From Viscum album (lineage: Eukaryota; Streptophyta; Magnoliopsida; Santalales; Viscaceae): a stretch of DNA of 64,000 bases. Positions 47,601 to 62,000 of the stretch are shown in pieces. The notes below the pieces were generated by a model, which ran no database searches, was not told where the DNA came from, and saw nothing but the letters and a program-made list of their open reading frames with translations. Within the stretch, counting starts at the first letter, position 1; every line of letters begins with the position of its first letter. Made by a program: the position numbers and the translations under genes. The stretch is from contig OY728165.1 in NCBI GenBank assembly GCA_963277665.1, positions 1,753,518,772 through 1,753,582,771 on the forward strand. Reading direction: 5' to 3'.

Positions 47601-49190
47601 AAATTGTTCATAAATTATTTTTCTCATTATTAGATACAAGAATTAATCAATTATTTATTTTTTACCTGCTTTATTTTTTGATATAAACTAATTATATTCT
47701 AAATAGTTTTGTGATTTTGTCTAATGAGTTAAAATGTTTTTCTATATTAACATATATTAACCTAGGGAGTTACAATAATGGTTTGATATTGGGTTAAATT
47801 TTATTCTATCTTAATATTGTCTTGTACTTGTTAATGTTCTTGAATTAAGAATTTGAATATATTTTATATCTATTTGGAGTTAGAATAATTATGAAATATA
47901 ATTCTCCACTGTGTAAAGTACCCCTAGGTAGGGGGACTTTGGGTTGGACTACATGCTAGCCTAGAGGTTCATTCATTTTGTAGAAAAATAGTGGTTAGAT
48001 ACCTATAACTGTTGGATTAATCTTGTGTGGATTATTTATTTAATCTAATTCTAAAACATTACATGGATGGGTTTCATGTACTCTATGCATTAGATGCAAT
48101 TTCAATGCTATAATTGTTGTTGATATTTATATTGGTTTAGTAACACAACATATAAGTTTTGTAAAGAGTTGTAATTCAATATAAATTGAACATATTGATT
48201 AAGTTGAAGGAATAAGATTATAAAAAACGAGAAGAATAATTATTACATGTATGGGTAATACTAGAGATATAATGGAGAGATCAAAACCAACATTGAAAAT
48301 ACTATGTTTCAAATTCTATATAAAGATAACACTTTTCATGACCATAATTGTCTAATAGTTCTGGTCATTACAAAATAGTTTCCCCATGGAATATCCCGTG
48401 TAAGTGAGAAGTGATTTTTATAGGATTGTTGCCCATTTTTTTAATTAAATTTCAGAAATACATAGCCATGATACCCTAATAGAATTAGGTTGGTGAGGGA
48501 AAATAGTTTAATAAATCAATTTTATAGATTACAATAAAGTTTTTGATGCTCTAATTCCCATGACACATATAAGTTTTGATTAAGATGATGACCTACCTAA
48601 ATAGATACATGGAAAGAGTAATTCCATATAGGAATTATTTCTTAGTGAAATATGGATCTTATCCTGTTAATATATATGATTTAATTAAAATGGGTCATCA
48701 TTTTATTGGGGGTATATTTAATAATATTCCATAATAAATTAATTTAATAACAAATACCCATCATATAGAGGCTTATGTTTCATATTTATGGAATCATTAT
48801 CATTTAATTTAACATTTATATCAATCCCAAGGAAAGATCATGTTAAAATAAACTTTGTTGAATAGTATTGAATCTTAATAATTTTTATTAAAAAGAAAAA
48901 TTAATTTTTTTGTCTAAATCCTTCATGAACCTTCAGTTATTGATGTTTATTAACATGGAAAAATATATGGTTTTTATAATCATATAAGGATAATCTAATG
49001 GTTTTAAAGTAATTTGATTCATGGTGGATAAATAATCATTTTATTTTTTTAATAATTATGTGAGAATAATGGAATCCCATATGTTATGATCTTGACTTAT
49101 GATTCATTATATTTTAATCATTAGAATTGTTTAAACAATGTAGATGAGTTTAATAAGTGGATAAAATTTTTGCCAATGTATTTAGGATAT
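44603..49190. repeat. AT-rich decayed DNA, no gene recognised
   Basis: Only short frames occur (for example 44805-45047, 45057-45263, 45468-45728 on minus and 45977-46246 on plus), and none shows a known motif. 46.9-47.7 kb is almost pure A+T. No LTR pair or terminal repeat could be defined. Confidence 0.4.
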
Positions 49191-49194
49191 ATGA

Positions 49195-50530
49195 GCATGG
49201 AATGTTATGTATAGGATCGTGTTCCCTACAGATAGTACTATTCATTAAATATTTAAGGTGGAGGGAGAAGATTGGAGTTTCCAAATAGTTTTCTCTAGCT
49301 ATTAAAACCTAAATAAAATGGGATGGATAAAGAATATTGGTTCTATGTGATATGGAATGTTCTATGAATAAATAAAGGAGTATAAGGAACAATATGTAAT
49401 TTCTATATTAGGTACTAATGTAATTGAAGTAAAATCATTCATTTTGAACCCACATAGATCTAAACAGAGGTTTTTCAATATTTCATCCCATATCGCTTAC
49501 ATGAAAAAAGAATTATTTTGTTACAAAGAGTCTTTATAAAAACAATTACATGATGGATTCAATACATATGGTTTGTGATTAAAAATAATATATAGCATGT
49601 TTATTTTGAAGAAAATGTTAAAAATATTTTACCCAAAACAAATTAATTTATCATTAATTTTATTAAAATTAAAGATATATAACCTCACCAATATAATTAG
49701 AATATTTTAAAAAATAATATACTTTTCAATAAAATGATTCAAAGCACATATAATTAAACATATGATATAGATAACATTCTATTTTTAAATACTCTTAGAA
49801 ATGGGAATATGATTTGTTTATAGAAAAAATATATTTTTTAGAATTTTATCATATTATGATGAGAATATTATTTCTAAGAGGCCAATAAGAGTTTGTTTTA
49901 TACATAGATATGTTCAATGTTTAAAAATTAAAGATTATAATAGTCAACATTTAATGGGAATATCACTCAATAACCCAACAGATTTTAGCATGTGATGTTG
50001 AAGACAAATTTAAAGTTTTATATTTAGTTATAGTAACCAATTGAATTCCCCTTTATTTCGTAAAATATGGTATGATTAGATGGTAATGAAAAATTTATAG
50101 AGTTACAGGTTTTTACTATAGTGATATTATTAAATTTTTTAGATTGAAACACTTCAATGATTAGTTTTTATTATGTTAATTTATAAAGAGTTTTATGTAT
50201 ACACAAATGCTAAAAATATAGTAACATTATATATTGTGAAATAAAAGAGTATGATAATTTTTAATGGTATTTAACATTAGGAATTTAATTTATAAGTCTC
50301 CAAAGTATTTACACTATATTACTTCCTAGATTATAATCTCTGAAAGTGTTTATATGGGGTGATTTATTAAATGGTCAAACAATTATGTCATAGGAATTAC
50401 ATAGATATGTAATAATTTTAACTAACCATTATGAACATATGAATCATATGTTTGATCTGGTAGTAAACCACATAAAATTTGCTAATACATTAACAAAAGT
50501 ATGGTTTTTTTGATATTATAAAAGCAGATA
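49195..50530 (+). pseudogene. Possible Ty1/copia pol scraps
   Basis: Two weak hints lie on the plus strand about 1.3 kb apart. Near 49205-49260 a frame reads LCIGSCSLQIVLFIKYL, which lines up with the copia protease signature LCLVDSGTTHTILRxxKYF but lacks the catalytic Asp. Near 50465-50510 a frame reads FANTLTK, similar to the ADPLTK/ADIFTK motif after copia RNase H. Between them nothing is recognisable, and the spacing is much shorter than an intact copia pol. This could be chance in AT-rich DNA. Confidence 0.2.
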
Positions 50531-53250
50531 ATAAATATAAAATGTATTTTGTTAAAAAATAGTTACACCCAATATTATTATCTACTAATATTCCAAAAAA
50601 AATTTATGAACCGAAATAATATTTAAGCACTCAAAGCTTACCATTGAGTTATCACAATCGATGTTCATCAAGGAGTATTTTTGGATTTGGTGAAATAATA
50701 TTGTTAAAATGAGTAGAATTTTATATAATTATATTAAATATGTTTATGATGAACAAAAACAGTTTTTTACAATGCATGGCCCCTATGTATAATCCACATT
50801 TAGTTCCACACACTATGTATTCGGTATACTAGTGGAATATGTTTAATATTTTTAATTTATCTATTCCCAATGATAGTGAGATATATAGTACGATAATATT
50901 TATACACTAATAACTTTCTTATAGAATCCTTGATTATTAGATAATTAAGTGTTGGGTGTGTAAGTTGATGATCATGTAATTTGTTGGATTTTTACCAAGA
51001 TGGAATTTTTCATCCGGAAAGGTGTGTATAACATAAATTCACTTAATTAATATTGGTTGAGGAATTGTACCATAACACCTAAATAAGAAATAAGATGTTT
51101 TTATCTACTGATTGAGAGGAATGGGATATTATCATCCAAAAGGCTGAGTAAGAGTTATTATTTATTGAATCAAAATATTTGATTTAAGGATAGTCTTTGA
51201 TCCATTTGGTATACAAATAATATATGTTATGACTTTAGTATTCTTTAATGTGAAGCTACCAATAAATAATTATTCAATAAGTAGTATTATTCTATGTGGT
51301 TGGTGTTATTGATTTCTCAATACTTTATATTCTAATTCCATCCCTTTATTAAATCATTACACTCTTATTCCCTTAAATATAATGGATAATATCATATCGT
51401 TGGATTGAGGATAATATTACATGGATATTTCATAATTTCATACAACACATGGTTAAACCGTTAATAATGGATTCCATTATCTAGCATTAAGATATATTAT
51501 TCAAGAATTTGGGATTAATATACTTATATCACATCTATATAGTGAAATGTACATAATTTTATTCGTGTCATTTATTCATGTTTTTAGATTCATGATTGAT
51601 ATATCTTAGGATTTATGGTTTCCAGTTTCATCAAATATAGTCAATATGTGTTGTTTAACTCTAATCCACCATTCAATTTTATATGTATAGGAGGACCAAA
51701 AAATGTTTTACAAGTTTAGGTTTTTTAATAGTCCAAGATGGTGTCTTATATAAGGATATTGGTACCTAGATTCATGGTAGATGGTACCTAGTGGAATCCC
51801 CATGTGACATGCTCCATACATGAAGACACATAGTATCTCGTTCTTAGAACTTGGTACCCAGTGGAGCATAATGTGGTCAGTTATATTAGATCAATTAATC
51901 TATACTATATTAATCCTTTTTTTAATGAGAGGGATGTTTGGTCTTTTTGGTTTTAATTTTATTCCCTACGCATGGTTTTTCTTACAGAGGTTGTCAGTGA
52001 ATAGGTGGATCCTTCTAATTAGTATCTATTATTTTATATTTATCACTCTTAATCCATAGTGACTAGAGATTGTTTTCATTATCATAAAATGTGATTTCTA
52101 CCTCCATTACTCTCCATTATTCATTTTCTCCACCTTCTCGAGAATTTTTTGGATTGGGTTTGGGGATTTAATGCACATTCCACTCAATAATGGAGGAATT
52201 GATCCCACATGATGGGTATCTTATTATGATTAGAAATAAAATATTTTAAGAGGATGATCATTGAATGATTTGTTAGGTTTTTCTTGACGTATTCTAATAC
52301 CTTAAATTTTTTGGTTTTCTCATCAAATAATTATATAATTGATTGTTGAATCAAGAGATATTGTTAGGGATTTATAGAGATTATTTACACCCCATTGATT
52401 GATTTTTTAATATAATTACACCATCCATTTAGTTTTACATTTATTGTGTATCAAACTAATTTTTTATATATATTTCTCATAAAATAAATTTAATTTCATA
52501 AATAGATTTTAATACAAGTATCCTCGAATCTATATCATCTATAATATAGTATACCTTTACAACAGAGTTGTTAAATAGATAGTGCGAATAATAAAAACCA
52601 TAATTAAAAATAATTATTATGATTTTTATTAGAGATAAATAATTGATAAATAATACTCAATTTTTTATTGAGTCATTATATTATTTAAAGTACATTTTCC
52701 ATAAAAAATGAATTTTATAGCTTTATATATGAAAAAATATAAATAATTTATACATATTTTAGAAAATGTATTTTCAAAAATGAAATAAGTTTTTATAATA
52801 GGAAAGTTTAAATTAACTTAGACTAAATTATGTATAATTTTACGAAAATATTAATTTTTAGATGAATAATTAAAGTTACAAATTTATATTGGAAACTATA
52901 TTTTCATTAAAAAAATCTAAAGAAAATAATTTTTTAAAAAATATTTTTAACAGTAAAATATGTCTTTTATATTAATAATTATCTTATTTCGGCCATTGTA
53001 AAAAATTATGTTATATTTTTTTTAAACTTGTGAAATGATTTTTCATGGATAACTTCTTGTTATCTCATTTTTAGTTTTAATTTGAAATTAAATTTACCTA
53101 ATTCTATAACATATAATTGTTAAAATTGATTCCATATTATGAATCATAATAACTAATATTTAGTAATTACGTGAAATTAATGTTTTTATAATTGTTGGTA
53201 AAAATATTAAATCTATATTGCCATGGTTACAATGAAAATGATTTTATCAT
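50531..53250. repeat. AT-rich decayed DNA, no gene recognised
   Basis: No coding motif is seen. The small frame at 51820-52059 is hydrophobic and Ile/Phe-rich as expected from T-rich DNA. From about 52.6 kb the sequence may correspond to 1-600, the start of the window, but the match is weak because both are nearly pure A+T. Confidence 0.35.
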
Positions 53251-53252
53251 GT

Positions 53253-53265
53253 GGGGGGGGGGGGG
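53253..53265 (+). repeat. Homopolymer run of 13 G
   Basis: It is the only long G run in a surrounding kilobase that is over 75% A+T by eye. It may be real or an assembly or sequencing artefact. Confidence 0.9.
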
Positions 53266-53306
53266 TTAAACCAAGAGATAAGAATAACTTTTTCCAATTA
53301 AATATG

Positions 53307-53314
53307 TATAAATA
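53307..53314 (+). promoter_or_regulatory. Possible TATA box (TATAAATA) in the second family R copy
   Basis: It stands upstream of the direct-orientation core repeats at 53.70-53.94 kb, as TATATAAA at 603-610 stands upstream of those at 0.9 kb. Confidence 0.25.
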
Positions 53315-53469
53315 CAATTTTATGTTTACACTTCTTATTCATTACATCTTAAAATAAAACATATATCCATTTATATGAATTTAGATTGTTCGTGACATTA
53401 TTATATTTTAATCTTTTTTAGAATTTTTTGTGTGTACTCTCCCCTAATTATGAAAGGGGACACCTCCAT

Positions 53470-53945
53470 TATCATCTGTACACCACTTATCTAATGCTCA
53501 TAAAGAATGGATCTACGGGGGGCACCCTTATAAAGATGAAATTATCGTACCCAACCTCTTTGAAATTTTTATATCTTATACTTATAATAAATCTATGTTA
53601 ATAAACATAAAAAATAACTTAAGTATCATAAAAAAATTGAAATGTTATAAAGGTTATGAAATTGCATTTATTCATCCTATATTACATGAAATAGGAACTG
53701 AATGTATCACACATGTAGACATTGGGACTACTACATCCACATGGAGCCATAATTCAATTTATGTAAACATTTTTCATGGATGATTATAATGATGTGTTTA
53801 ATTTTTATATATGATATTAATGAAAAATTAGTCTCTTGGAATTATAATTTCACATATACCTTTTTACCTTCAAAGCATCTTGAAAACACTAATATCGCTC
53901 ATGAATATGTGTGGACTACCACCTCCATGAAGCGATATGAATTTT
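53470..53945 (+). repeat. Direct-orientation copies of the ~200-nt core repeat
   Basis: Two clear cores lie at about 53697-53758 and 53888-53943 (with GTGTGGACTACCACCTCCATG in the second), about 190 nt apart. A weaker one lies near 53475-53515. They share the core seen at 0.9-1.56 kb. Short frames here (53595-53783, 53780-53965) only reflect the repeats. Confidence 0.6.
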
Positions 53946-53965
53946 TATATATATTTTTTTCTTAG

Positions 53966-56050
53966 ATATTAATAATGTCAAGACCTTGACTATAGTAAAC
54001 CCTAGGCAGTGGTTAAATTATTTAATTTTCACGATATATAAGAAATAACAATATAAAGGACGCAATTATTAATTAGTCATGAAAAAATAGATACGTACAT
54101 GAAATTCACATTAAAATTTATAAACATATAATACAATTTTTTATTGACAATTCCATTATTACTCTTTGAATACCACTACATATCAATCAAATATCATTTC
54201 TTAGTATCCTACAGAAAGTAAAACATAAGAAATTGGGGATATTAGATGGTAAATAATGGAATGTAAGTGGAAAAATACATCATGAATAAATAATGGATAA
54301 TCAATATGGGTTATTAGAAAACTGAAACAAATTCTATTTAATCAACAACATTATCATAAAGAATAATATGAAAAGAATAAATAATGATCAAATAAATCCT
54401 TGTATATAATCATTTATGATTGAAATTTTTCAATGGATATTATAACTAATCAAATAATCCCATGGAAATCCATAAATTATTTCATAATGATGAAATGAAT
54501 AAAACCATAAATTTAATATTTAAGTAAATTTCATGCCATAATAAATCTACACTATCAAGTCCTCATTGAGAGAAAACATAAATAAATGTAAAATGACATA
54601 TCCAAGAACCCAATCTAGCTTGTCTCTAGAGACATACTGATTCATCCAGGGGATATAAAGGCCAATTATCATCAAATACTATAACCAACTAATTTCTCAT
54701 ATGAAAGAGGATAAACATAATCTTCATAAGCATTCTTATTGAAAAACTAGAATATAAAATATTAATACTTCCTCAATCAATAATCATAATTGTAAAACAT
54801 AAAGTGTAATATAGATAACGACGTCAAAATAGTAATCTGCATTTAATGTTATCATAAAACATGAAAATAAATATTAAGGATGATACGATTACAACACATT
54901 CCAAGATGAGAATAATTAAAATAAGGAGTTTTGTTGTTGATTAATAGAAATACCATATATATTCCATTTAAAATTTTCTGAAGGAAAATAACCTTTTCAT
55001 TTATAAAATCTATATATAAAAAAAATTCAAAAAAATTAAAGAAAATTAAATTTTTAAATTATCATTTTAAACTTGTTAAAAATGGTAAAATAAATTAGTG
55101 GTTATGACCGAAAAAAATTCTTCACATGTTTATTATATTGAAATAAACATTTCGTTTATATTTCTAATAAAAACCAATCTATACTTATTAGGAAAATGAA
55201 AAGATGGTGGAATTAAATTTTATTAAAAGTAAAAACTGGGTAATTTTTTATTTAATAAGTCATTTTTATATCTTTAAAAACATTTTTTGACGATTTTTTA
55301 GAGAAATGATTTTCAACAGAAGAGAGAAATAAAGACAGTTTTTCATAAAAACATATTTTCAATTGTTTTAAAAACCAAAGAGATAAAATTATTTTAGTAT
55401 TAGTTGAAAATTTTATTTATAACCTATGGAAATGTAAATATATTATGTTTTAGATATGAATTCAAAATAATTCCCCAAATAGATATTTAATCACAAATAG
55501 TCCAGAGGAATGTAGAGATTTTAAAGTAACCCTTTTAAACATTAGTAACTATTGAATCATAAGACACATGAAAAAAATTAATTCAAATGAAAATTTTAAT
55601 ACCTTAAAGAGAAAAATATTCATGAACTAAAATATGAAAATACTTTGTCAATATACTACATAAAGGAATAAGTATTTAATATGGATTATGTATCAGATAA
55701 GAAAAAAAGAGAAATCCTTATATCATGCCTGATTTCAATAATACGTGTTTGTACCTAAAATTTAATTATAATAGGTGTATTATACATTTATGAAATAACC
55801 ATAATATTTTATATAATACCGTATATTATAAACTTAGATTCTTTTATCACCAGTTCATTTACATTTTTTTAAAATTACTATTTCGACTAATAATGGATTT
55901 CGTTTTAATATATGTTTTGGTTCACTAATTTCGGTCTATTAACATTCATCGTGGTTTTATAATATAATAATTAAGAAACATGATATAAATAACATATACA
56001 TTAAATTTATTTGTATTTTGGGTAATCTATTAAATTTAGAGAAAGAAAAT
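53966..56050. repeat. AT-rich DNA, nothing recognised
   Basis: No gene, LTR end or RNA feature is seen. The stretch separates the direct and reversed core arrays. Confidence 0.4.
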
Positions 56051-56054
56051 ATAT

Positions 56055-56865
56055 TACATCATTCATGGAGAGAGTATGCAATACGTATACTTGAACATTA
56101 TTTCAGTTTTTTCTATAATGATGGAATGAATGGAAAATAAATATTAATTAAAATATAAAAAATAAATAAAATTTCATATAAATGATTTATATAAGTCATA
56201 TACATATTTATTAATATCCAAGTAAAATTTAACTGAAAACAATTTCACATTCCTATGTGGAGGTGCAAGTCTACACGTATTCACGATCGATGTTATTGTT
56301 TTACAATACATTTGGAGGTAAGAAGTTATATGTGATATTATATTTACATTAGTATTTCAAGTTCATTATTATGTCATATGTTCATTGACATTTTCCTTAC
56401 CACCATTCATGAAATGTGTACGTGAAAACTTAATCACATCTCTTTATCGATGTTGTAGTCTGACGTACTGACGTGTGATATTATCGTATCCAGAATGGAA
56501 TGGAATATAAAAAAGTATTTGTGAAATCATAATTAAACAAGAATAACATTTACACAATTATTATATACATTAATTTAATCTCTTCTTATTACCATCCCTG
56601 AAATGTAATGGGAAAAACATATGACAGTGTTTCATGAGGCAGCATTAAGCCGTGCACAAGAGTGATGTTATTATTTTACAACAGGTTGGAAAGTAATATG
56701 GTATATGTGATATTATAATTAAAAAATTATTTTAATTAATTAAATATAATATAAATTTATTAAATTCATCATCATATACATAATTTAATGGTGGTTATGG
56801 AAAAAAATTAAATCAATTTTTGAGGCGGATGTCCTTCACACTCTAGATCAATGATATCATTTTCT
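56055..56865 (-). repeat. Reversed array of the ~200-nt core repeat, about 5 copies
   Basis: On the minus strand, cores occur near 56060-56095, 56245-56300, 56400-56490, 56585-56680 and 56800-56860. The one at 56245-56300 reads AACATCGATCGTGAATACG then GTGTAGACTTGCACCTCCA, close to the direct cores. Spacing is 155-215 nt. The array is inverted relative to those at 0.9-1.56 kb and 53.5-53.9 kb. Confidence 0.6.
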
Positions 56866-59030
56866 ATTTTAATGTAATGGACATGGATATAGGTATTGAA
56901 ATTAATAAAATAAAATTTAGTAATATTTTATATATCGGTGCTATTATATTATGATTATTTGATAATATTTTAATTAAATAAATGATTAAATAAAATTAAA
57001 ACTCTCATTTATGAACATTACCATTTCATCAGATGACCTATTTATGTTGCATCAAAAGAATTTCTAGTATCTATTTATGAGAAATTAAAGGTATCTATGA
57101 TATTTGGAGATATATATATAATGTATTTGGGTATAAATTTAAAAAACAATGTGGTTTTTATGTGAAAAAATGAGAGTATATTGGGTTTCCTTTTATATGT
57201 TGGAGGGATTACACACATCGAGTTTTTGAAATTATAATGTAATACCCATGTTTTCTCATTCCAAAAAACCTGAAATGGGTCATTATACAATCTAATAGGA
57301 TAAAAGATCGATATAAGTCCATAAAATTTGTGTTGGAAAATTTTTAGGGTATTTTAAATCAATATAATTCTAGTTTAATCCTCATAAAATCTATTTTCAC
57401 CTTAACCATGATAAATTCTTATAGTTTTCCTGATTTATTATGTTCAAAATATTTGTATAACTAATTAAGAAATATAAATTATTCTAATTATAAACTTGAA
57501 ATCCATTTTTCAAAATTAAAATATTTTATGTGGAAGAATTAATATTAAAATTACACCCAAACACATGTTGGAAATTAATTTTTCTCATGAAAAAATTTTA
57601 AAAGAAAAATAATGTATTTATATCATAATTAAAAATATAATTTATTTAAATGGTCAAAATTAGTTAAATAGTAATTTAATTAAACTAATGTAACATTTTA
57701 AATAATTTTAAATATAATAAAACAATGTAAATAATTTAATCGAAAATATCGTTTTCAATAAAACTCATTATTTTTAAAATATTCATAATTTTTTTTAAAT
57801 TTTTTTAATGAATTCAACATAATATAATTTTCAAAATCAGGCTCAAAAAAAGAAAGTTTATTTTTTCAATTAATTTTAATAAATTCTTCAAAAATGAATA
57901 TGAAAATATGTACGCATTGGTTGATGAAACCACCTTTTATAAAATTATATTATTTTGGAAAAAGAAATAATTTTATTTCAAATGTTTTTTATTTTCAATT
58001 TTAATAAATTGATAACCATTGGTTTTATAAAACACGTTAATAAACCATTTAATTTTAATAATTTATTTATTAATAATCATATCCTTTTATTTTATGGCTA
58101 GATTATAATTTTTGATTATATAAAAGTTCATTTAGAATCGAGGTTACATGTTCTACAAGATATCAAATAGATTGAATTTATTTAAAAATAAATATATCAT
58201 AATATATTAGGGTGTTGAATTATATTCTACATTGGGTGTAGCAGGTCAAACATGCAATCATGGATGATGTTCGTATTTTAAAAATCTTATGGTGTTGCAA
58301 ATTAGTATAAATTTTATGTATAGAAATCTTATTTATGATGTAATTTTTGATCTGTAATGATAAAATAATATTTATATTTCTTTTCATATTTTCATTAGAA
58401 AATTAAATAAACATTCATACAAACATAAAACTTACCATCTTTATTAACGATATAAATAATTTTTATATCTCGACTATTTATGGATGACCCATAATATATA
58501 TATATATATATCTGAATATATATTATTTTAACATAAGAATTTACATTTCACAAATGATGTAACCATGATATAATTTAAATTTTATGAAATACCAAAATAA
58601 AAATCGTAGAAAAAATGAAGCAATTAACATTCATAAATGAAGATTTTAGTTATAATTTTTAATAGACGGGTGTTAAAATGATATAAGTGGATCAGATATA
58701 AAATTATAATTCTGTAAAAGATTTGAGTAAAGAATTATAATAAATTGAAATTCACTATACACGTGGTCAGAGAATTATTTATGTATGTAAAACATGATTT
58801 AATGGATTTTTGTTATAATCAGATTGTTTTTTAGAATTTTTTATCATTTGGTGTTTATTATGAAATTTTATAACCATTCACTCAATATTCAAAATAATTT
58901 TAATATCCTTTAGTTAGTAATATAATTTTCATATAATAGTAAATTTTACATCCATTGTTACTTAAAATTATTGGAAAAATGATTAAATAAAAACAAACAA
59001 TATTTAAACTTTGGAAATGAATCACTCTTA
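56866..59030. repeat. AT-rich DNA, nothing recognised
   Basis: Only the (AT)9 run at 58494-58511 and short chance frames (57075-57290) are seen. No protein, RNA or LTR feature can be supported. Confidence 0.4.
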
Positions 59031-59039
59031 TTAATGTGC

Positions 59040-62000
59040 TTTTTTTTATTTATTAAATTTTTAAGAATATTTTTACAATTCTAATATGATTATATAAATT
59101 AATTTTCACCTATAATTAATTCACAATATAAATTTAACAAAGGAATATTATTTTATTGTTCTGAACTAGTTACATTTATTTCCTTTTACAAAAAATGATA
59201 AAAGGGATCTTTGTGTTTACATATATAGAATGAATGGAAATTCCTAATGTCATAAATTCTTGGTTAATTAAATTTTTATTTTCATGTTTTGAATGTTATT
59301 TTCATATAAAATTTTTCTATAATTATTTAAAAATTTATATATTTTAAATATGTTATTTAAAAATGAAATGTTTATTTTCCTCATGAAACATTCTAATGAC
59401 CATTTAAATGAATTATTCATTTATGATCACATCCTTTGTTGTTACTTATGATTTATTAAGGATATGATTGAAGGATAACATCATTATTATTTCTCTATAA
59501 TTTTATTACTATGATGATTATATTTTTATGAAACCCATATATCTTTAATGGGTTAGGCAATAATAAATTGTTGCTATGTTTATCAAACCCATTTCTTTTT
59601 CATGGGTTATAATTTATGGCGAATGATTTTTCATCACATGGTACACATATGAATAGATTATAATTCTATGATTGGTGGTCCCATAATTATATATCCCTCT
59701 AATTCATTGGGTAAATATTGATATCCCATAAGATAACAAGTACTAGACAAGTGAGTAAACCTTTCAATTTTAGGGACTCATGTGCACTTTGATAGTCAAG
59801 GTAGTGAACATTGACAAGGGATATGATGAAATGGGGAGTGACCCCAATCGACTATGAGAGTATTGGAAGGGAGATAAGACTAAAAAATTGATTTTCTATG
59901 ATTATAAAAATTCCATAAACTTATGTCTCATTCCAATTTTATGCTCCCATGTATCATGTTCTTTGATTATTTAATGATTCATATGTTATGTAAATACGTT
60001 ATTTATTCCATGAATCAATATTGTGATCTATATAATGATGGTTATAGGTTTACAATGTTAAAATAAGGTTCTTATAATCTTATGATCATGATTTTTTTAA
60101 GAGAACAATGATATCTCCTTTGTTAACCATATTGTAAAACTAATATCATGCTTTCTTATGTTTTATTTTCCTTGGTTATGAATATTTTTTTATGTATGAT
60201 AGGTTTAATATGGGTTCTAGTCATGAAGAACATAGTGAATGTGGATGAAGACATCTTTTGAAATTTTTATTTATTTATTGACACATCCAATTAATCTAAA
60301 CTCATATGATTCTTACATGGATCATAATGTTATATATTTAATATATATATTATTAGGTTTAATATTTATGTATGAAAAGTATGGGTTATTATAGATTATT
60401 TATAAAGGGGGTAATTAAGAAATTAATTTTTTAAAATTATTCAAATGGTTAATATTAGTAAATATTTTGTGTTATGGGTCTAGGGCCCCATGGATATTGA
60501 TGATGGATGGTTTGGGGTTGTACATGTTTAGGTGATGATCGATGATTATTTCTTAAGGGGATAACTTCAATTGTGTATGGTGATTTAAATCAATTCCCAA
60601 TGGTTTATGAATTGTTTCATACAACAAGCAATATGCGGGTTTTTCACTAAAGTGTGATGGATCATAAACTAAGGTATATTTTTCTCCTGAATTTTGTGAG
60701 TTGGGTGAGAGAATATGAGACTATTAGGGACCCTATAAATGATATTAATTGATTAAATTACAACTTATAGACATTATATTGAGTTAAATTTCATTAGATA
60801 GTATTATTAGGACCCAATGTTACTTTACCTGAGCTATTATATGATTCATACACCGTTTATTCAGTTCTTTTTTTATCCCTCTATATATTAGTTGTGTGCA
60901 ATTGAGAGAGGTGATAGATATCCATTAAATATATTTTTCTTTTTCATTAATTTAGATAGATTGTGTGGTATCAAGGATATGGTAGGATTTCCTTTTGGTG
61001 TATCATTATCATATAGCTAGCAATGGCTATAGGGTTAATTCATAGTGTTTAGAATTATAACCTATAGAACAAAGATGGATGTTTCTTGTTTTATCCATGA
61101 CCTAAGAGACTTGGAATGTGTTCTTTTTCATAATTTATGTTTTTGATGTATGAATTTGATGAATCCAGTATGAGTGTTGACCATAATAAAACATTTGAGT
61201 ATCAATAGTATCTTTTATGGATCATTTGAGTGAAATATGGGGTGAGTTTTCATCCCCATTATAGATCATGGTATTTATGTTGTTTATACATTTGTTTTGG
61301 GTATAGATATATGTTTGGCTTGAGGGTATCAATATAGTTGAAAATTAATGTGTGTTGGATGTTATGATAATATCATTGTTCCTTTTATCAATATATTTTA
61401 TTTACCTATTAATTATTTCATTATATGTTTCTAATTATGTTATAAGATGATATTTTATGTTATGTTGTCAATTATACGAGGTTGATGTGACAACCCTTAC
61501 TCGATAAATTTTTTTAGGTGTAGGATGACATACCCATCCACACTGATATTGCCTATAGCCTAGAAATGTTATTTATTCACATTATGTGAAATACTTATTT
61601 CATGGTTTGCACTACCCGATTCTCACTCTATCATTATGGTAGGGATGACACTCCCAATTTAGATATGATGTGATATGATGGGATGATGTGACCTGTTAAA
61701 TTGATGACACAAATGGTGTGCATTATATATCCATTGGGTTTTTGGATATAGTGTGGGATGAAAATACCATTTACATTATGTTTTGAAATTGAGGTATGTT
61801 GTGTTTATTATGTGATCTTCTCGTGATTATGGACATTATTCCCAAGGTATTGAGACATGATACCCATCAAGTCTGTGAGATATTTCCCACATGGTCTCGA
61901 TAATGATTATAATGAGTCCTAATGAATAATTATTTCTTTTAACCTAGAGAGTGGGATATGTTACACATTATGTGATTCTTCCAAATTAGGGAATGTGGTG

